A stretch of 64,000 nucleotides of DNA from NCBI GenBank assembly GCA_003222395.1, contig QHWB01000057.1, positions 62,001-126,000 on the forward strand, given 5' to 3'. This DNA is from Acidobacteriota bacterium. GTDB taxonomy: Bacteria; Acidobacteriota; Vicinamibacteria; Vicinamibacterales; CAVVIG01. Below, piece after piece: positions 1-8,437 of the stretch. A model generated the notes under the pieces. That model made no database searches. It saw only the letters and a program-made list of their open reading frames with translations, and was not told the origin of the DNA. How positions within the stretch are numbered: position 1 is the stretch's first letter; the number at the start of each line of letters is the position of its first letter. The position numbers and the translations under genes are program-made.

Positions 1-77
1 GCATGAACGTCGGCGAGCCACTCGATCGCGTGCGAAGTATCGGGGCTGCCGGAATACGCGAGCGCGATCCGTGTCAT
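1..77 (-). CDS. argG: argininosuccinate synthase, 5' end only
   Basis: Only the first 25 codons lie in the window; the gene runs off the left edge. The protein begins MTRIALAYSGSPDTSHAIEW, the ATP-pyrophosphatase P-loop start of argininosuccinate synthase, which joins citrulline and aspartate. The usual P-loop is SGGLDTS; here it reads SGSPDTS, with Ser and Pro replacing Gly and Leu. The ATG at 77 overlaps the argR stop by four bases (ATGA), so argR and argG are translationally coupled. The arginine genes all around support the call. Function cannot be judged from this fragment. Confidence 0.75.
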   Translation of the reverse strand, partial: MTRIALAYSGSPDTSHAIEWLADVH

Positions 78-526
78 TCGGCGGTGAAATCCTTCAAGCG
101 TCTTGCCAGCGTCGCCGCGCTGCGCGCGCCGCGCGCCACGACGAGAATCGTGTCGTCGCCCCCAATCGTGCCGACGACCTCGGGCAGCTGCGCGCGGTCG
201 AGCGCAATCGCGAGCGGCTGTGCCTGGCCGGCGTCGGTACGGATGACCACGAGCTGCTGCACCCGCTCGACGCGCCGCAGGAACTCGGCGGCAGCCCGCT
301 CGAGCGCCGTCAGCGCCGTCTCCGGATTCGGCGCCTCGACGCCCGGCCGCTGGTACGCGCCGTCGCCGGCGCGCTTCACGAGGCCGAGCTCCTTGATGTC
401 GCGCGAGATCGTCGCCTGCGTCGCCTCGAAGCCGCGCTGATGCAGCCGCTTTCGCAGCGATTCCTGGCTGTGCAGCGCCTCGTGATCGATGAGTTCCAGG
501 AGCACGGTCTGGCGGCGCGCTTTCAT
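74..526 (-). CDS. argR: arginine repressor
   Basis: A 150-aa protein of normal ArgR length. Residues 36-47 (TQATISRDIKEL) are the winged-helix recognition segment of the family. Residues 119-126 (GTIGGDDT) are the C-terminal arginine-binding and hexamerisation motif. ArgR normally binds L-arginine and represses arginine synthesis genes. It is the first gene of the leftward argR-argG unit and is divergent from the argC operon, so the 527-600 spacer is the natural place for its operators. The ATG at 526 is the only start consistent with the family N-terminus. Confidence 0.93.
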   Translation of the reverse strand: MKARRQTVLLELIDHEALHSQESLRKRLHQRGFEATQATISRDIKELGLVKRAGDGAYQRPGVEAPNPETALTALERAAAEFLRRVERVQQLVVIRTDAGQAQPLAIALDRAQLPEVVGTIGGDDTILVVARGARSAATLARRLKDFTAE

Positions 527-539
527 GCAGGAGACGATG

Positions 540-607
540 ATGAGTATACATCGATTTTTGTTGATTGAACTGCGATCAGCGTGTATATCTATGCTTTCCG
601 ATGCATA
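540..607. promoter_or_regulatory. divergent argR/argC control region with possible ARG box
   Basis: The spacer between argR and argC is clearly more AT-rich than the genes on either side. An 18-bp imperfect palindrome, TATGC-N8-GCATA, lies at 590-607. A second AT-rich stretch around 545-567 also resembles a weak ArgR site. ARG boxes in other bacteria are 18-bp palindromes, so this is a reasonable operator candidate, but it overlaps the chosen argC start and the match is by eye only. Confidence 0.35.
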
Positions 608-1647
608 GTGTCGCGCACCCCGCGCCAGCCGCTTCCGACGACGCTGCCGGCGCCGCGCTCACGCGGGTCGCCGTCGCCGGCGCGACCGGTTACACCGGCC
701 AGGAGCTGCTGCGCCTGCTGTCGCGCCATCCGACGGTCCGCCTCACGGCCGCCATGTCGTCGGGGACGACCGCCGCGTCGGCGCGCAGGCTGCCGGCGTT
801 GACGCGGCTGTGGAGCGGTTCGGTGACGCCGCTGTCGCCCGAGACCCTCAGGAACGACGCCGACCTGGTGTTCCTCGCGCTGCCCGACACGGCCGCGGCG
901 GAACTCGCGCCGGCGCTCGTCGACGCCGGCGTCCGCGTCGTGGATCTCTCCGGCGCGTTCCGGCTGCGTGCCGACGAAGTGCGCGCGCGGTGGTATCCCG
1001 AAACGCATCGGCTTCCCGCCGGCGTCGCGTACGGGCTCACCGAACGCGAGCGCGGCGCCGTCATGCGCGCGCAGCTCGTCGCGAACCCCGGGTGCTATCC
1101 GACGGCCGCGCTCCTGGCTATCGCGCCGCTCGTCGAGGCCGGCCTGCTGCTGCCGACCGCCGACGTCATCGTCGACGCGAAATCGGGCGTGTCGGGCGCC
1201 GGCAAGACGCCGTCCGAGCGGACGCATTTTTCCGAGTGCCACGCCAGCGTGTCGGCGTACGGCGTGTTCAACCACCGGCACGGCGCCGAAATCGAACAAG
1301 GCGTCGGCCGTCAGGTGACGTTCACCCCGCATCTCGTTCCGCTCGACCGCGGCATTCTCGCGACGATCTACCTCCGCGTCGCGCCCGGAACCACCGAAGA
1401 CGCGCTCGCCGACGTGTACGAACGGGCGTATGCCGGCACGACGTTCGTCAGGCTCGTCGGGTCGTCTCTGCCCGAGATCAAACACGTCGCCCACACGAAC
1501 TTCTGCGATATCGGATGGCGCGTCGACGACTCGGGCCGCGCGGTTCTCGTGTCGGTCATCGACAACCTGCTGAAGGGCGCATCCGGCCAGGCGGTGCAGA
1601 ACATGAACGTGATGCTGGGGATCGACGAGAGGACCGGGTTGTTGTGA
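601..1647 (+). CDS. argC: N-acetyl-gamma-glutamyl-phosphate reductase
   Basis: Third step of arginine synthesis: NADPH-dependent reduction of N-acetylglutamyl phosphate to the semialdehyde, in the cytoplasm. With the ATG at 601 the product is 348 aa. Residues 24-33 (VAVAGATGYTG) are the dinucleotide-binding loop, and Cys165 in NPGCYPT is the catalytic thiol. A TTG 36 bases upstream at 565 would add 12 unconserved residues, so ATG 601 is preferred although no clear ribosome site precedes it. The stop overlaps the argB start. Confidence 0.92.
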   Translation: MHSVAHPAPAASDDAAGAALTRVAVAGATGYTGQELLRLLSRHPTVRLTAAMSSGTTAASARRLPALTRLWSGSVTPLSPETLRNDADLVFLALPDTAAAELAPALVDAGVRVVDLSGAFRLRADEVRARWYPETHRLPAGVAYGLTERERGAVMRAQLVANPGCYPTAALLAIAPLVEAGLLLPTADVIVDAKSGVSGAGKTPSERTHFSECHASVSAYGVFNHRHGAEIEQGVGRQVTFTPHLVPLDRGILATIYLRVAPGTTEDALADVYERAYAGTTFVRLVGSSLPEIKHVAHTNFCDIGWRVDDSGRAVLVSVIDNLLKGASGQAVQNMNVMLGIDERTGLL

Positions 1648-2531
1648 GGATCGCAGCTCGCCGAAGGCCGCTTGTCCTCAAGTTCGGCGGCGAGCTGCTC
1701 GAAGATCGCGCGCTGCTGGCGGGCGTGGTCTCGGCAGTGGCGCGGATGGCGATCGGCGATGGGGACGTTCACGCGCCCCTCGTCATCATTCACGGAGGCG
1801 GCAGGGAGATCGATGCCGCGCTGAAACACGCAGGGCTCGAGAAGCGGCAGGTCGATGGACTGCGGATCACCGACGGTGCGACGCTCGAAGTCGTCGTCGC
1901 AGTCCTCGGCGCCGTGAACACGCGACTGGTCGCGGCGTTGAATACAGCGGGCGTGCCGGCCGTGGGACTCACGGGCGCCGACGCGAATTGCGGACTGTCG
2001 GAGCTCGCGGCGCCGCACCGTGCCGCCGACGGGCGCGCGGTGGACCTTGGCCGCGTTGGCGTTCCGGCGAAGGACGCCGACATGCGGCTGCTGGAATCGC
2101 TCGTCGGCGATCGTTTCGTGCCGGTCGTCGCCTGCATTGGCATCGGCCGCGATGGGACGCTGCTCAACGTGAATGCCGATACGCTCGCCGCTCATCTCGC
2201 GGCGCGGCTGTCGGCAAAGCGTCTGGTCATCGCCGGCACGACCCCAGGCGTGCTCGGCCGCGACGGCGCGACGCTGCCGCTCCTCGAATCGGCGGCGTTC
2301 GCCGAGCTCGTGTCGAGCGGGACGGCGACGGCCGGCATGATCGCGAAGCTCCGCGCCTGCGAGCACGCGCTCGCAGGCGGCGTGGACGACGTCGTGATCG
2401 TAGACGGCCGCGACGCCGCTGCGCTCGTCGCCGCGGCGGAAAGCGACACTCCGCCGCGCGCCACGAGGTTGATTGCGGACTGCGACACGAACGCTCGCCT
2501 GAAAGTCGGCAGCGCACGGACGCTCGCCTGA
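1644..2531 (+). CDS. argB: acetylglutamate kinase
   Basis: Second step of arginine synthesis, phosphorylating N-acetylglutamate. The GTG at 1644 overlaps the argC stop (GTGA), giving 295 aa. Amino-acid kinase motifs are visible: VLKFGGELL near residues 11-19, HGGGREID near 49-56, and NVNADTLAAHLA in the C-terminal half. The usual LTDVPGVL is replaced by IAGTTPGVL. The last codons run into a dispersed repeat: 25 bases ending GGCTCGCGCTAC at 2522-2546 recur inside the M14 gene near 17147. The C-terminal tail may therefore be repeat-derived. Confidence 0.9.
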   Translation: MRIAARRRPLVLKFGGELLEDRALLAGVVSAVARMAIGDGDVHAPLVIIHGGGREIDAALKHAGLEKRQVDGLRITDGATLEVVVAVLGAVNTRLVAALNTAGVPAVGLTGADANCGLSELAAPHRAADGRAVDLGRVGVPAKDADMRLLESLVGDRFVPVVACIGIGRDGTLLNVNADTLAAHLAARLSAKRLVIAGTTPGVLGRDGATLPLLESAAFAELVSSGTATAGMIAKLRACEHALAGGVDDVVIVDGRDAAALVAAAESDTPPRATRLIADCDTNARLKVGSARTLA

Positions 2532-2595
2532 AAGGCTCGCGCTACCGCGTCGCAGAGTAGCGCGAGGCTTGAGCCGAGCGAGGACGGGCGTCGGC

Positions 2596-2700
2596 GACGG
2601 TCTGTTCTGGAGACACCCGAGCGCAGCGCCTGCAGCTCGAGCGAGCGCGAAGGCGCGAGCGAGGCGAGCGGGGGGTACAGAGGCCCCGCGAGAATAAAGA
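2596..2700 (+). repeat. co-oriented leader repeat, copy 1 (upstream of argD)
   Basis: No gene is seen between argB and argD. The stretch starts with a 29-base block at 2596-2624 that matches, with three differences, the reverse complement of blocks at 13081-13109 and 41971-41999. A long run of GAGCGAGCGCGAAGGCGCGA-type sequence follows and is also shared with the 41.9-kb copy. It ends in a proximal box, GGCCCCGCGAGAATAAAGA, directly against the argD ATG. In every copy the order is the same relative to the downstream gene. Confidence 0.7.
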
Positions 2701-3906
2701 ATGACTGTCGTGATGGATGACATCGTCACCCGCGAATCGCAATACGTCCTTCAGACGTACCGCCGCAGTCCGGTGACGTTCGTACGCGGCAATGGCGTCC
2801 GCGTCTACGACGCCGACGGCCGCGAATACTTGGACTTGCTGTCGGGCATCGGCGTCGCCGCGCTCGGCCACGCCCATCCGGCGCTCGCGCGCGCGGTCGC
2901 CGAGCAGGCGCAGACGCTCATCCACACGTCGAACCTCTTTTATCACCCGTATCAGGGCCAGCTCGCGGAGCGGCTTGCCGCCCTCTCGGGGCTGCCGCGC
3001 GCCTTCTTCTGCAACAGCGGCACGGAAGCGGTGGAAGCGTGTCTGAAGTTTGCGCGGCGGTACTGGCACAGCAAGGGCGAGCCGCGGGCCGAGTTCATCG
3101 CGCTCGATGAATCGTTCCACGGCCGCACGTTCGGCTCGCTCTCGGTCACCTCCGATGCGCATTACCGCGAGCCGTTCGAGCCGCTGCTGCCGACCGTCAG
3201 GTTCGTGAAGACCAACGACGCAGCGTCGCTGCTGTCGGCCGCCTCGCGCGCGACGGCGGCAATCATCGCCGAGCCGATTCTCGGCGAAGGCGGCATCCGC
3301 CCGCTGACGCCGGCTTTCGCGGCTGCGATCGCGGAAGCGTGCTCGAAGAGCGGCGCGCTGTTCATCGCCGACGAAGTGCAAAGCGGGCTCGGCCGGACCG
3401 GCCAGCCGTTTTACTCCCGCGCCCTCGGCCTGCAACCGCATCTCATCTCGATCGGCAAGGCGCTCGGCGGCGGCGTCCCGGTCGGCGCTGCGCTCGTCAG
3501 CCAGGAGGTCGCCGACCAGATCAAGTTCGGCGATCACGGCAGTACCTACGGCGGCAATCTGCTCGCCTGTCGCGCCGCTCTGTGCGTCCTCGAGGAGCTC
3601 GTCGACCGCGGGCTGATCGCGCAGGTGAACCGCGTCGGACGGCACTTCGAGACCAGGCTCAGAGCGATGGCCTCGAAGCACGCGTTCGTGAGAGACGTGC
3701 GCGGCGCGGGTCTGATGTGGGGAGTGGATCTGACGCGCGAGGCGGCGCCGGTCGTCGCCGCCGGCCTCGAACGCGGCGTCATCGTGAATCGAACGGCCGA
3801 CACCGTCGTGCGGCTGCTGCCGCCGCTCGTCATCACCGAGGCCGAGGCCGATGAGGCGCTCGGCCGTCTCGACGCGGCTCTGACCGCGTTCGGAGCCGCC
3901 GCATGA
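2701..3906 (+). CDS. argD: acetylornithine aminotransferase
   Basis: A class III PLP aminotransferase of 401 aa converting N-acetylglutamate semialdehyde to N-acetylornithine. Lys253 in SIGKALGGG is the PLP Schiff-base lysine, Asp224 in IADEVQSG binds the pyridine nitrogen, and NSGTEA at 105-110 binds the phosphate. It follows argB after a 169-bp spacer carrying a leader repeat, and its stop overlaps the next gene by ATGA. The ATG at 2701 lacks a classical ribosome site; a second in-frame ATG lies four codons on. Confidence 0.93.
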   Translation: MTVVMDDIVTRESQYVLQTYRRSPVTFVRGNGVRVYDADGREYLDLLSGIGVAALGHAHPALARAVAEQAQTLIHTSNLFYHPYQGQLAERLAALSGLPRAFFCNSGTEAVEACLKFARRYWHSKGEPRAEFIALDESFHGRTFGSLSVTSDAHYREPFEPLLPTVRFVKTNDAASLLSAASRATAAIIAEPILGEGGIRPLTPAFAAAIAEACSKSGALFIADEVQSGLGRTGQPFYSRALGLQPHLISIGKALGGGVPVGAALVSQEVADQIKFGDHGSTYGGNLLACRAALCVLEELVDRGLIAQVNRVGRHFETRLRAMASKHAFVRDVRGAGLMWGVDLTREAAPVVAAGLERGVIVNRTADTVVRLLPPLVITEAEADEALGRLDAALTAFGAAA

Positions 3907-4466
3907 TCGAAACGCCACGGCCGCGGGCGTCGTCGGCGAGCCGCATCACGTTGAGGACGGCCGACGCCGCCGAAGCGAAGAAGCTTCACGCGCTGATCAC
4001 GGCAAACCGGGAGGAAGGGCATCTGCTGCCGCGGACGCTCGGCGAGCTCGCCGTTCACGCGAACCGCTTCGTCGTCGCCGTTCGCGCAAGGCGGATCGTC
4101 GGCTGCGCCGAGCTCGCGCCGCTCAGCCCGCACGTCGCCGAGGTGCGGTCGCTGGCCGTCGACCGGCAGGCGCGCGGCGCCCGCGTCGGCGTGATGATCG
4201 TCGAAGAGCTGCGGCTGCGCGCGCGCAGGGAAGGCTACGAGAAGCTCTGCGCGTTCACGCACGCGCCCGGATATTTCAGCCAGATGGGATTCTCGATCGT
4301 GCCGCATTCATGGCTGCTCGAGAAGATCTTCACCGACTGCGTGAAGTGTCCCCACTTTCGCACGTGCGGGCAGTACGGCATGGTCGTTCCGCTCGACACG
4401 GCGCGAGAGAACGCCGTTCACATCGAGCGCAGCGACACCCAGCCGGCGGCGGCGCCGCTCGCGTGA
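3903..4466 (+). CDS. GNAT N-acetyltransferase, probable N-acetylglutamate synthase
   Basis: A 187-aa GNAT-fold protein. The segment AEVRSLAVDRQARGARVG (about residues 80-97) is the acetyl-CoA pyrophosphate-binding region. A Cys-rich tail, DCVKCPHFRTCGQYGM, closes the protein, as in the short stand-alone N-acetylglutamate synthases that replace classical ArgA. It would make N-acetylglutamate from glutamate and acetyl-CoA, the first committed step. The location between argD and argJ, overlapping both, supports this strongly. The exact substrate is inferred from family and context. Confidence 0.82.
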   Translation: MIETPRPRASSASRITLRTADAAEAKKLHALITANREEGHLLPRTLGELAVHANRFVVAVRARRIVGCAELAPLSPHVAEVRSLAVDRQARGARVGVMIVEELRLRARREGYEKLCAFTHAPGYFSQMGFSIVPHSWLLEKIFTDCVKCPHFRTCGQYGMVVPLDTARENAVHIERSDTQPAAAPLA

Positions 4467-5677
4467 TGGCACTGGCCTTCTCGGCGGTCAAGGGGGGCGT
4501 GACGACGCCGCGCGGCTTTCGCGCGGCCGGCATCAGCGCCGGGATCAAAGCGAACAAAGGGCTCGACCTGGCGCTGCTCGTCTCCGAGTCGCCGGCGACG
4601 GCGGCAGCGGTCTTCACGGTCAATCGCGCCCAGGCGGCGCCGGTCGTCGTGTCACGGCAACATCTCGCGCGCTCGGGCGGGGTCGCCCGCGCGATCGTCG
4701 TCAACAGCGGCTGCGCGAACGCCTGCACCGGCGACGAAGGTCTGCAGGCGGCGCGCGACATGGCGGCCGAGACGGCGCGGTTCGTGAACTGTCCGGCCGA
4801 GCAGGTGCTCGTCGCGTCGACCGGCGTCATCGGTGTGGCGCTGCCAATCGAGAAGGTCCGCAGCGGTTTGCCGGACGCGATGCGCGCGCTCGGCGCCGAT
4901 CAGGGCGCGGCGGCTGCGCGCGCGATCATGACGACCGATCCGTTCCCGAAAGAAGCGGCGGCCCAGATCGCCATCGGAGCGCGCGAGGTCGCCATCGGCG
5001 GCATGGCCAAGGGGTCCGGCATGATCGAGCCGATGATGGCGACGATGCTCGCGTTCGTGACGACCGACGCGGCGGCGCCGCAGCCACTGCTCGCGCGCGC
5101 GCTCCGCGAAGCGGTCGACGACACGTTCAACGCGATCACCGTGGACGGCGAGTGTTCGACGAACGATTGCGTGATGCTGCTCGCCAACGGCGCGAGCGGC
5201 GCGGTGGTCGACGAAACGTCCTACGGCGCGTTCGTCGCCGGGCTGCAGGCGGTCTGCCGCGAGCTCGCGCTCGGCATCGTGCGCGGCGGCGAGGGCGCGA
5301 CCAAGCTGGTGACGGTGACCGTGACGGGCGGCGCGTCGAGCGTCGAGGCGCGCCGTGCCGCGAAGGCGATCGCGAACTCGCCGCTGGTGAAGACGGCGAT
5401 TCACGGCGGCGACCCGAACTGGGGACGCCTGATTGCCGTCGCCGGCCGCGCAGGCGTGGCGTTCGAGCTCGAGCGCGCCGCCGTGATGATTGGCTCGATC
5501 GTCCTGTTCAAGAACGGCAAGCCGCACGACGAAGCCGCGCCGCAGGCCGCGGCGTACCTGAAGGGGAAGGACATTTCCGTGTCGGTCGACCTCGGCGCAG
5601 GCACCGTATCGTCGACGGTGTGGACGTGTGATTTGAGTGCGGAGTACGTCCGCATCAACGCCGACTATCGCACCTGA
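4466..5677 (+). CDS. argJ: glutamate N-acetyltransferase / ornithine acetyltransferase
   Basis: A 403-aa ArgJ that transfers the acetyl group from N-acetylornithine back to glutamate. The autocleavage site is visible in KGSGMIEPMMATML, with Thr193 as the nucleophile that starts the beta chain. The ATG at 4466 shares one base with the preceding stop (TGATG). An upstream extension in the same frame exists but is shadow coding over the GNAT gene. Having both ArgJ and a separate synthase suggests recycling by ArgJ and anaplerotic supply by the GNAT. Confidence 0.93.
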   Translation: MALAFSAVKGGVTTPRGFRAAGISAGIKANKGLDLALLVSESPATAAAVFTVNRAQAAPVVVSRQHLARSGGVARAIVVNSGCANACTGDEGLQAARDMAAETARFVNCPAEQVLVASTGVIGVALPIEKVRSGLPDAMRALGADQGAAAARAIMTTDPFPKEAAAQIAIGAREVAIGGMAKGSGMIEPMMATMLAFVTTDAAAPQPLLARALREAVDDTFNAITVDGECSTNDCVMLLANGASGAVVDETSYGAFVAGLQAVCRELALGIVRGGEGATKLVTVTVTGGASSVEARRAAKAIANSPLVKTAIHGGDPNWGRLIAVAGRAGVAFELERAAVMIGSIVLFKNGKPHDEAAPQAAAYLKGKDISVSVDLGAGTVSSTVWTCDLSAEYVRINADYRT

Positions 5678-5684
5678 TATCCCC

Positions 5685-6647
5685 ATGCCAACAACGGTCG
5701 CCCGGAAAAAAGACTTCCTTTCAGTCCTCGACTTCGACGCCGCCGATCTCGAGAACTGCCTGGCGCTCGCGGCGCAGGTGAAGGCCGATCGCTCGCTCGG
5801 CCGCCATGCGCCGACCGCCGACGCGCTCGACGGGCGGCACGTCGCGCTGCTCTTCGACAAGCCGTCGCTGCGAACGCGAACGACGTTCGAGATCGCGGTG
5901 CGCGAGCTCGGCGGCCACATCGTGCCGCTGCAGCCCGACGTGGCGCTCGGATGCCGCGAGCCGGTCGCCGACGTGGCCCGTAATCTGGAGCGATGGGTCG
6001 ACGGGGTCGTCATCCGGACGTTCTCGCAGAAGGTGCTCCAGGAATTCGCCGCCTCTGCGCGGCGCCTGCACGTGGTGAACGCGCTCACCGACGAAGAACA
6101 TCCGTGCCAGGCCATCGCCGACTTCCTCACGCTTCGCGAGCGGCTCGGGCTCGGGACGCTGCGCGGGCGGACGATCGCGTACGTCGGCGACGGCAACAAC
6201 GTGGCGACGTCGCTCGTCCACGCCGCGGCGATGCTCGGCGTGCACGTGCACGTCGCGAGCCCCGAATCGTACCAGCTGCCGCATTCCGTCGTGCAACAGG
6301 CGACGAGCGTCGCGCGGCACGGCGCGCGGTTGCGGCTGTTCAACGAAGCAATCGATGCAGTCGCCGGCGTCGACGCCGTCTACACCGACACGTGGACGTC
6401 GATGGGTCAGGAGGCGGAAGCGGATGTCCGGCGCCGCGTGTTCGCGCCGTTCCAGGTGAACGAAGACGTGATGGCAGCCGCAGGGCCGGGCGCACTCTTC
6501 ATGCACTGCCTGCCCGCACATCGCGGCGAAGAAGTCACCTCCGACGTGTTCGAGTCGGACGTCTCCGTCGTGTTCGATCAGGCGGAGAACCGCCTGCATG
6601 GACAGAAGGCGCTGCTGCTGATGCTGCTCGCGACGACCGTCGCGTAG
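5685..6647 (+). CDS. argF: ornithine carbamoyltransferase
   Basis: Forms citrulline from ornithine and carbamoyl phosphate. The 320-aa product has the carbamoyl-phosphate motif SLRTR at 61-65, HPCQ at 139-142, TDTWTSMGQE near 234-243 and HCLPAHRGEEV near 274-284, all as expected for the anabolic enzyme. The ATG at 5685 sits 7 bases after the argJ stop. It is the last gene of the argC-argF unit; a GC-rich palindrome follows. Confidence 0.93.
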   Translation: MPTTVARKKDFLSVLDFDAADLENCLALAAQVKADRSLGRHAPTADALDGRHVALLFDKPSLRTRTTFEIAVRELGGHIVPLQPDVALGCREPVADVARNLERWVDGVVIRTFSQKVLQEFAASARRLHVVNALTDEEHPCQAIADFLTLRERLGLGTLRGRTIAYVGDGNNVATSLVHAAAMLGVHVHVASPESYQLPHSVVQQATSVARHGARLRLFNEAIDAVAGVDAVYTDTWTSMGQEAEADVRRRVFAPFQVNEDVMAAAGPGALFMHCLPAHRGEEVTSDVFESDVSVVFDQAENRLHGQKALLLMLLATTVA

Positions 6648-6675
6648 CGCGGGCCTTCAGGCCTGCCCCACGCCG

Positions 6676-6693
6676 GCAGCCCTGAAGGGCTGC
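6676..6693. terminator. GC-rich palindrome after argF
   Basis: GCAGCCCT-GA-AGGGCTGC forms a perfect 8-bp stem with a two-base loop. A second imperfect palindrome around CAGGCCTG lies just upstream. No U-tract follows, so this may be a dispersed repeat that also ends transcription. It resembles the GCGGCCCT...AGGGCCGC palindromes at 19648 and 33657. Confidence 0.45.
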
Positions 6694-6730
6694 GCGACAC
6701 CCCTTCCAATCGCGCGCTTGCTCCCGCCGA

Positions 6731-6736
6731 TATAAT
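6731..6736 (+). promoter_or_regulatory. -10 box TATAAT, near-leaderless promoter
   Basis: A perfect TATAAT lies nine bases before the ATG of the acyl-CoA synthetase at 6746, in otherwise very GC-rich sequence, with no ribosome-binding site between. Transcription would begin almost at the start codon. No convincing -35 box is visible. Confidence 0.5.
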
Positions 6737-6745
6737 CGCGCGCGG

Positions 6746-8437
6746 ATGCACGCGCCCTGGTTCGCGCACTACGACGAAGGCGTTCCCCGCACGCTGGCCC
6801 CGTACCCCGATCGCACGCTGATCGATTACCTCGCCGACTGGTCGCGCGATCATCCGAACCAACCCGCGCTGCTCTTCAAGGGCGCAGCGATCGGCTACGG
6901 CGCGCTCGACCGCCTGAGCGACGCGTGCGCCGCCGCATTCGCCTCGCTCGGCGTCAAGCGCGGCGACCGCGTGGCGCTGCTGTTACCCAACTGCCCTCAG
7001 TTCCAGATCGCGCAATTCGGCGCGTGGAAGATCGGCGCGATCGTCGCGCCGCTGAATCCGATCTACACGGAGCACGAGCTCGAGGGTCCGCTTCGCGAGC
7101 ACGGCATCGAGACCATGGTCACGCTGACGCGGTTTTATCCCCGCGTGAAGCAGGTGCAGCCGCGCACGCCGATCAGGCGGGTGATTGCGACCAACATCAA
7201 GGAATACTTTCCGCCGCTGCTGCGGCTGCTGTTCACGATCGCGCGCGAAAAGCGCGACGGCGATCGCGTGACGCTCGCGGCCGGCGACCACGACCTCGCG
7301 CATCTGCTCCTCGTCAACAAGGGACGCCGCCCCCCTCGTCCCGACGTCGCCGCCGACGATCCGGCAGTGCTGCTCATGAGCGGCGGCACCACGGGCACGC
7401 CGAAAGGCGTTCTCGGCCGACATGGCGCGTACGTCATGGCCGGACTGCAGATCAAGGCATGGAACGCGTCGGCGGCGGGCGGACCGAGCGACATCTGTTT
7501 CCTGCCGCTGCCGCTGTTCCACGTGTACGGCAATGTTGGCGTGCAGGCGCTCTCGATCATCTCCGGCAACGCGATTGCGCTCGTCCCGAATCCGCGCGAT
7601 CTGGACGACGTCGTCGCGACCATCCGGCGCGTCAGGCCGACGTTCTTCAACGGCGTGCCGACGCTGTACATCGCGCTGCTCAACCATCGCGACGTGCAGA
7701 AGGGCAGGGTCGACTTCAAGTCCATCCGCCTCTGCTTCTCGGGCGCGTCGGCGCTGATGGCCGACACGAAGATGCGGTTCGAATCGATGACCGGCGGCCG
7801 CATCGTCGAAGGCTACGGCCTGACCGAATCGATGATGGCGCTGTCGGTCAACCCGCTGCGCGGACCGAACAAGATTGGATCGGTCGGCATGCCGTTGCCC
7901 GACGTGCACGTGCGTGTGTTCGACGGCGAAGAGGGGACGCGCGTCATGCCGGCGAACGAGGTCGGCGAAATCGCGCTGTCGGCGCCGCAGCTCATGACCG
8001 GTTACTGGAACCGGCCGAACGAGACCGCGCTCGTCCTGCGCGATCACGTCGACGAGCACGGTACGCGCCGATGGCTGCACACCGGCGACCTCGGATATCT
8101 CGACGACGACGGTTACGTGTTCATCGTCGACCGAAAGAAGGACCTGATCAAAACGAGCGGATACCAGGTCTGGCCGCGCGAGATCGAGGAGGCGCTGGCC
8201 TCGCATCCCGCGGTCGCGGAAGTCGGCGCTGCAGGGATGCCCGACGCAACCAAAGGCGAGGTGGTGAAAGCCTGGGTCGTGCTGCGCGCCGGCCAGTCGA
8301 CGACGGAAGCCGATCTCCGTGCGTACTGCCGCGAGAAGCTCGCGCCGTACAAAGTTCCGGCGGCAATCGAATTCCGCGCCGAGCTGCCGAAGACCATGGT
8401 GGGCAAGGTGCTGCGCCGCGCGCTGAGGGAGCCGTGA
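6746..8437 (+). CDS. AMP-dependent long-chain acyl-CoA synthetase
   Basis: A 563-aa adenylate-forming enzyme that activates a carboxylic acid, probably a fatty acid, with ATP and CoA. The P-loop MSGGTTGTPKG lies near residues 211-221, YGLTES near 356, the TGDLG hinge region near 445, and the C-terminal catalytic lysine in MVGKVLRRAL. N-terminal LIDYLADW and PALLFKG segments are typical of FadD-like proteins. Its stop overlaps the GTG of the next gene. Chain-length preference cannot be read from the sequence. Confidence 0.87.
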   Translation: MHAPWFAHYDEGVPRTLAPYPDRTLIDYLADWSRDHPNQPALLFKGAAIGYGALDRLSDACAAAFASLGVKRGDRVALLLPNCPQFQIAQFGAWKIGAIVAPLNPIYTEHELEGPLREHGIETMVTLTRFYPRVKQVQPRTPIRRVIATNIKEYFPPLLRLLFTIAREKRDGDRVTLAAGDHDLAHLLLVNKGRRPPRPDVAADDPAVLLMSGGTTGTPKGVLGRHGAYVMAGLQIKAWNASAAGGPSDICFLPLPLFHVYGNVGVQALSIISGNAIALVPNPRDLDDVVATIRRVRPTFFNGVPTLYIALLNHRDVQKGRVDFKSIRLCFSGASALMADTKMRFESMTGGRIVEGYGLTESMMALSVNPLRGPNKIGSVGMPLPDVHVRVFDGEEGTRVMPANEVGEIALSAPQLMTGYWNRPNETALVLRDHVDEHGTRRWLHTGDLGYLDDDGYVFIVDRKKDLIKTSGYQVWPREIEEALASHPAVAEVGAAGMPDATKGEVVKAWVVLRAGQSTTEADLRAYCREKLAPYKVPAAIEFRAELPKTMVGKVLRRALREP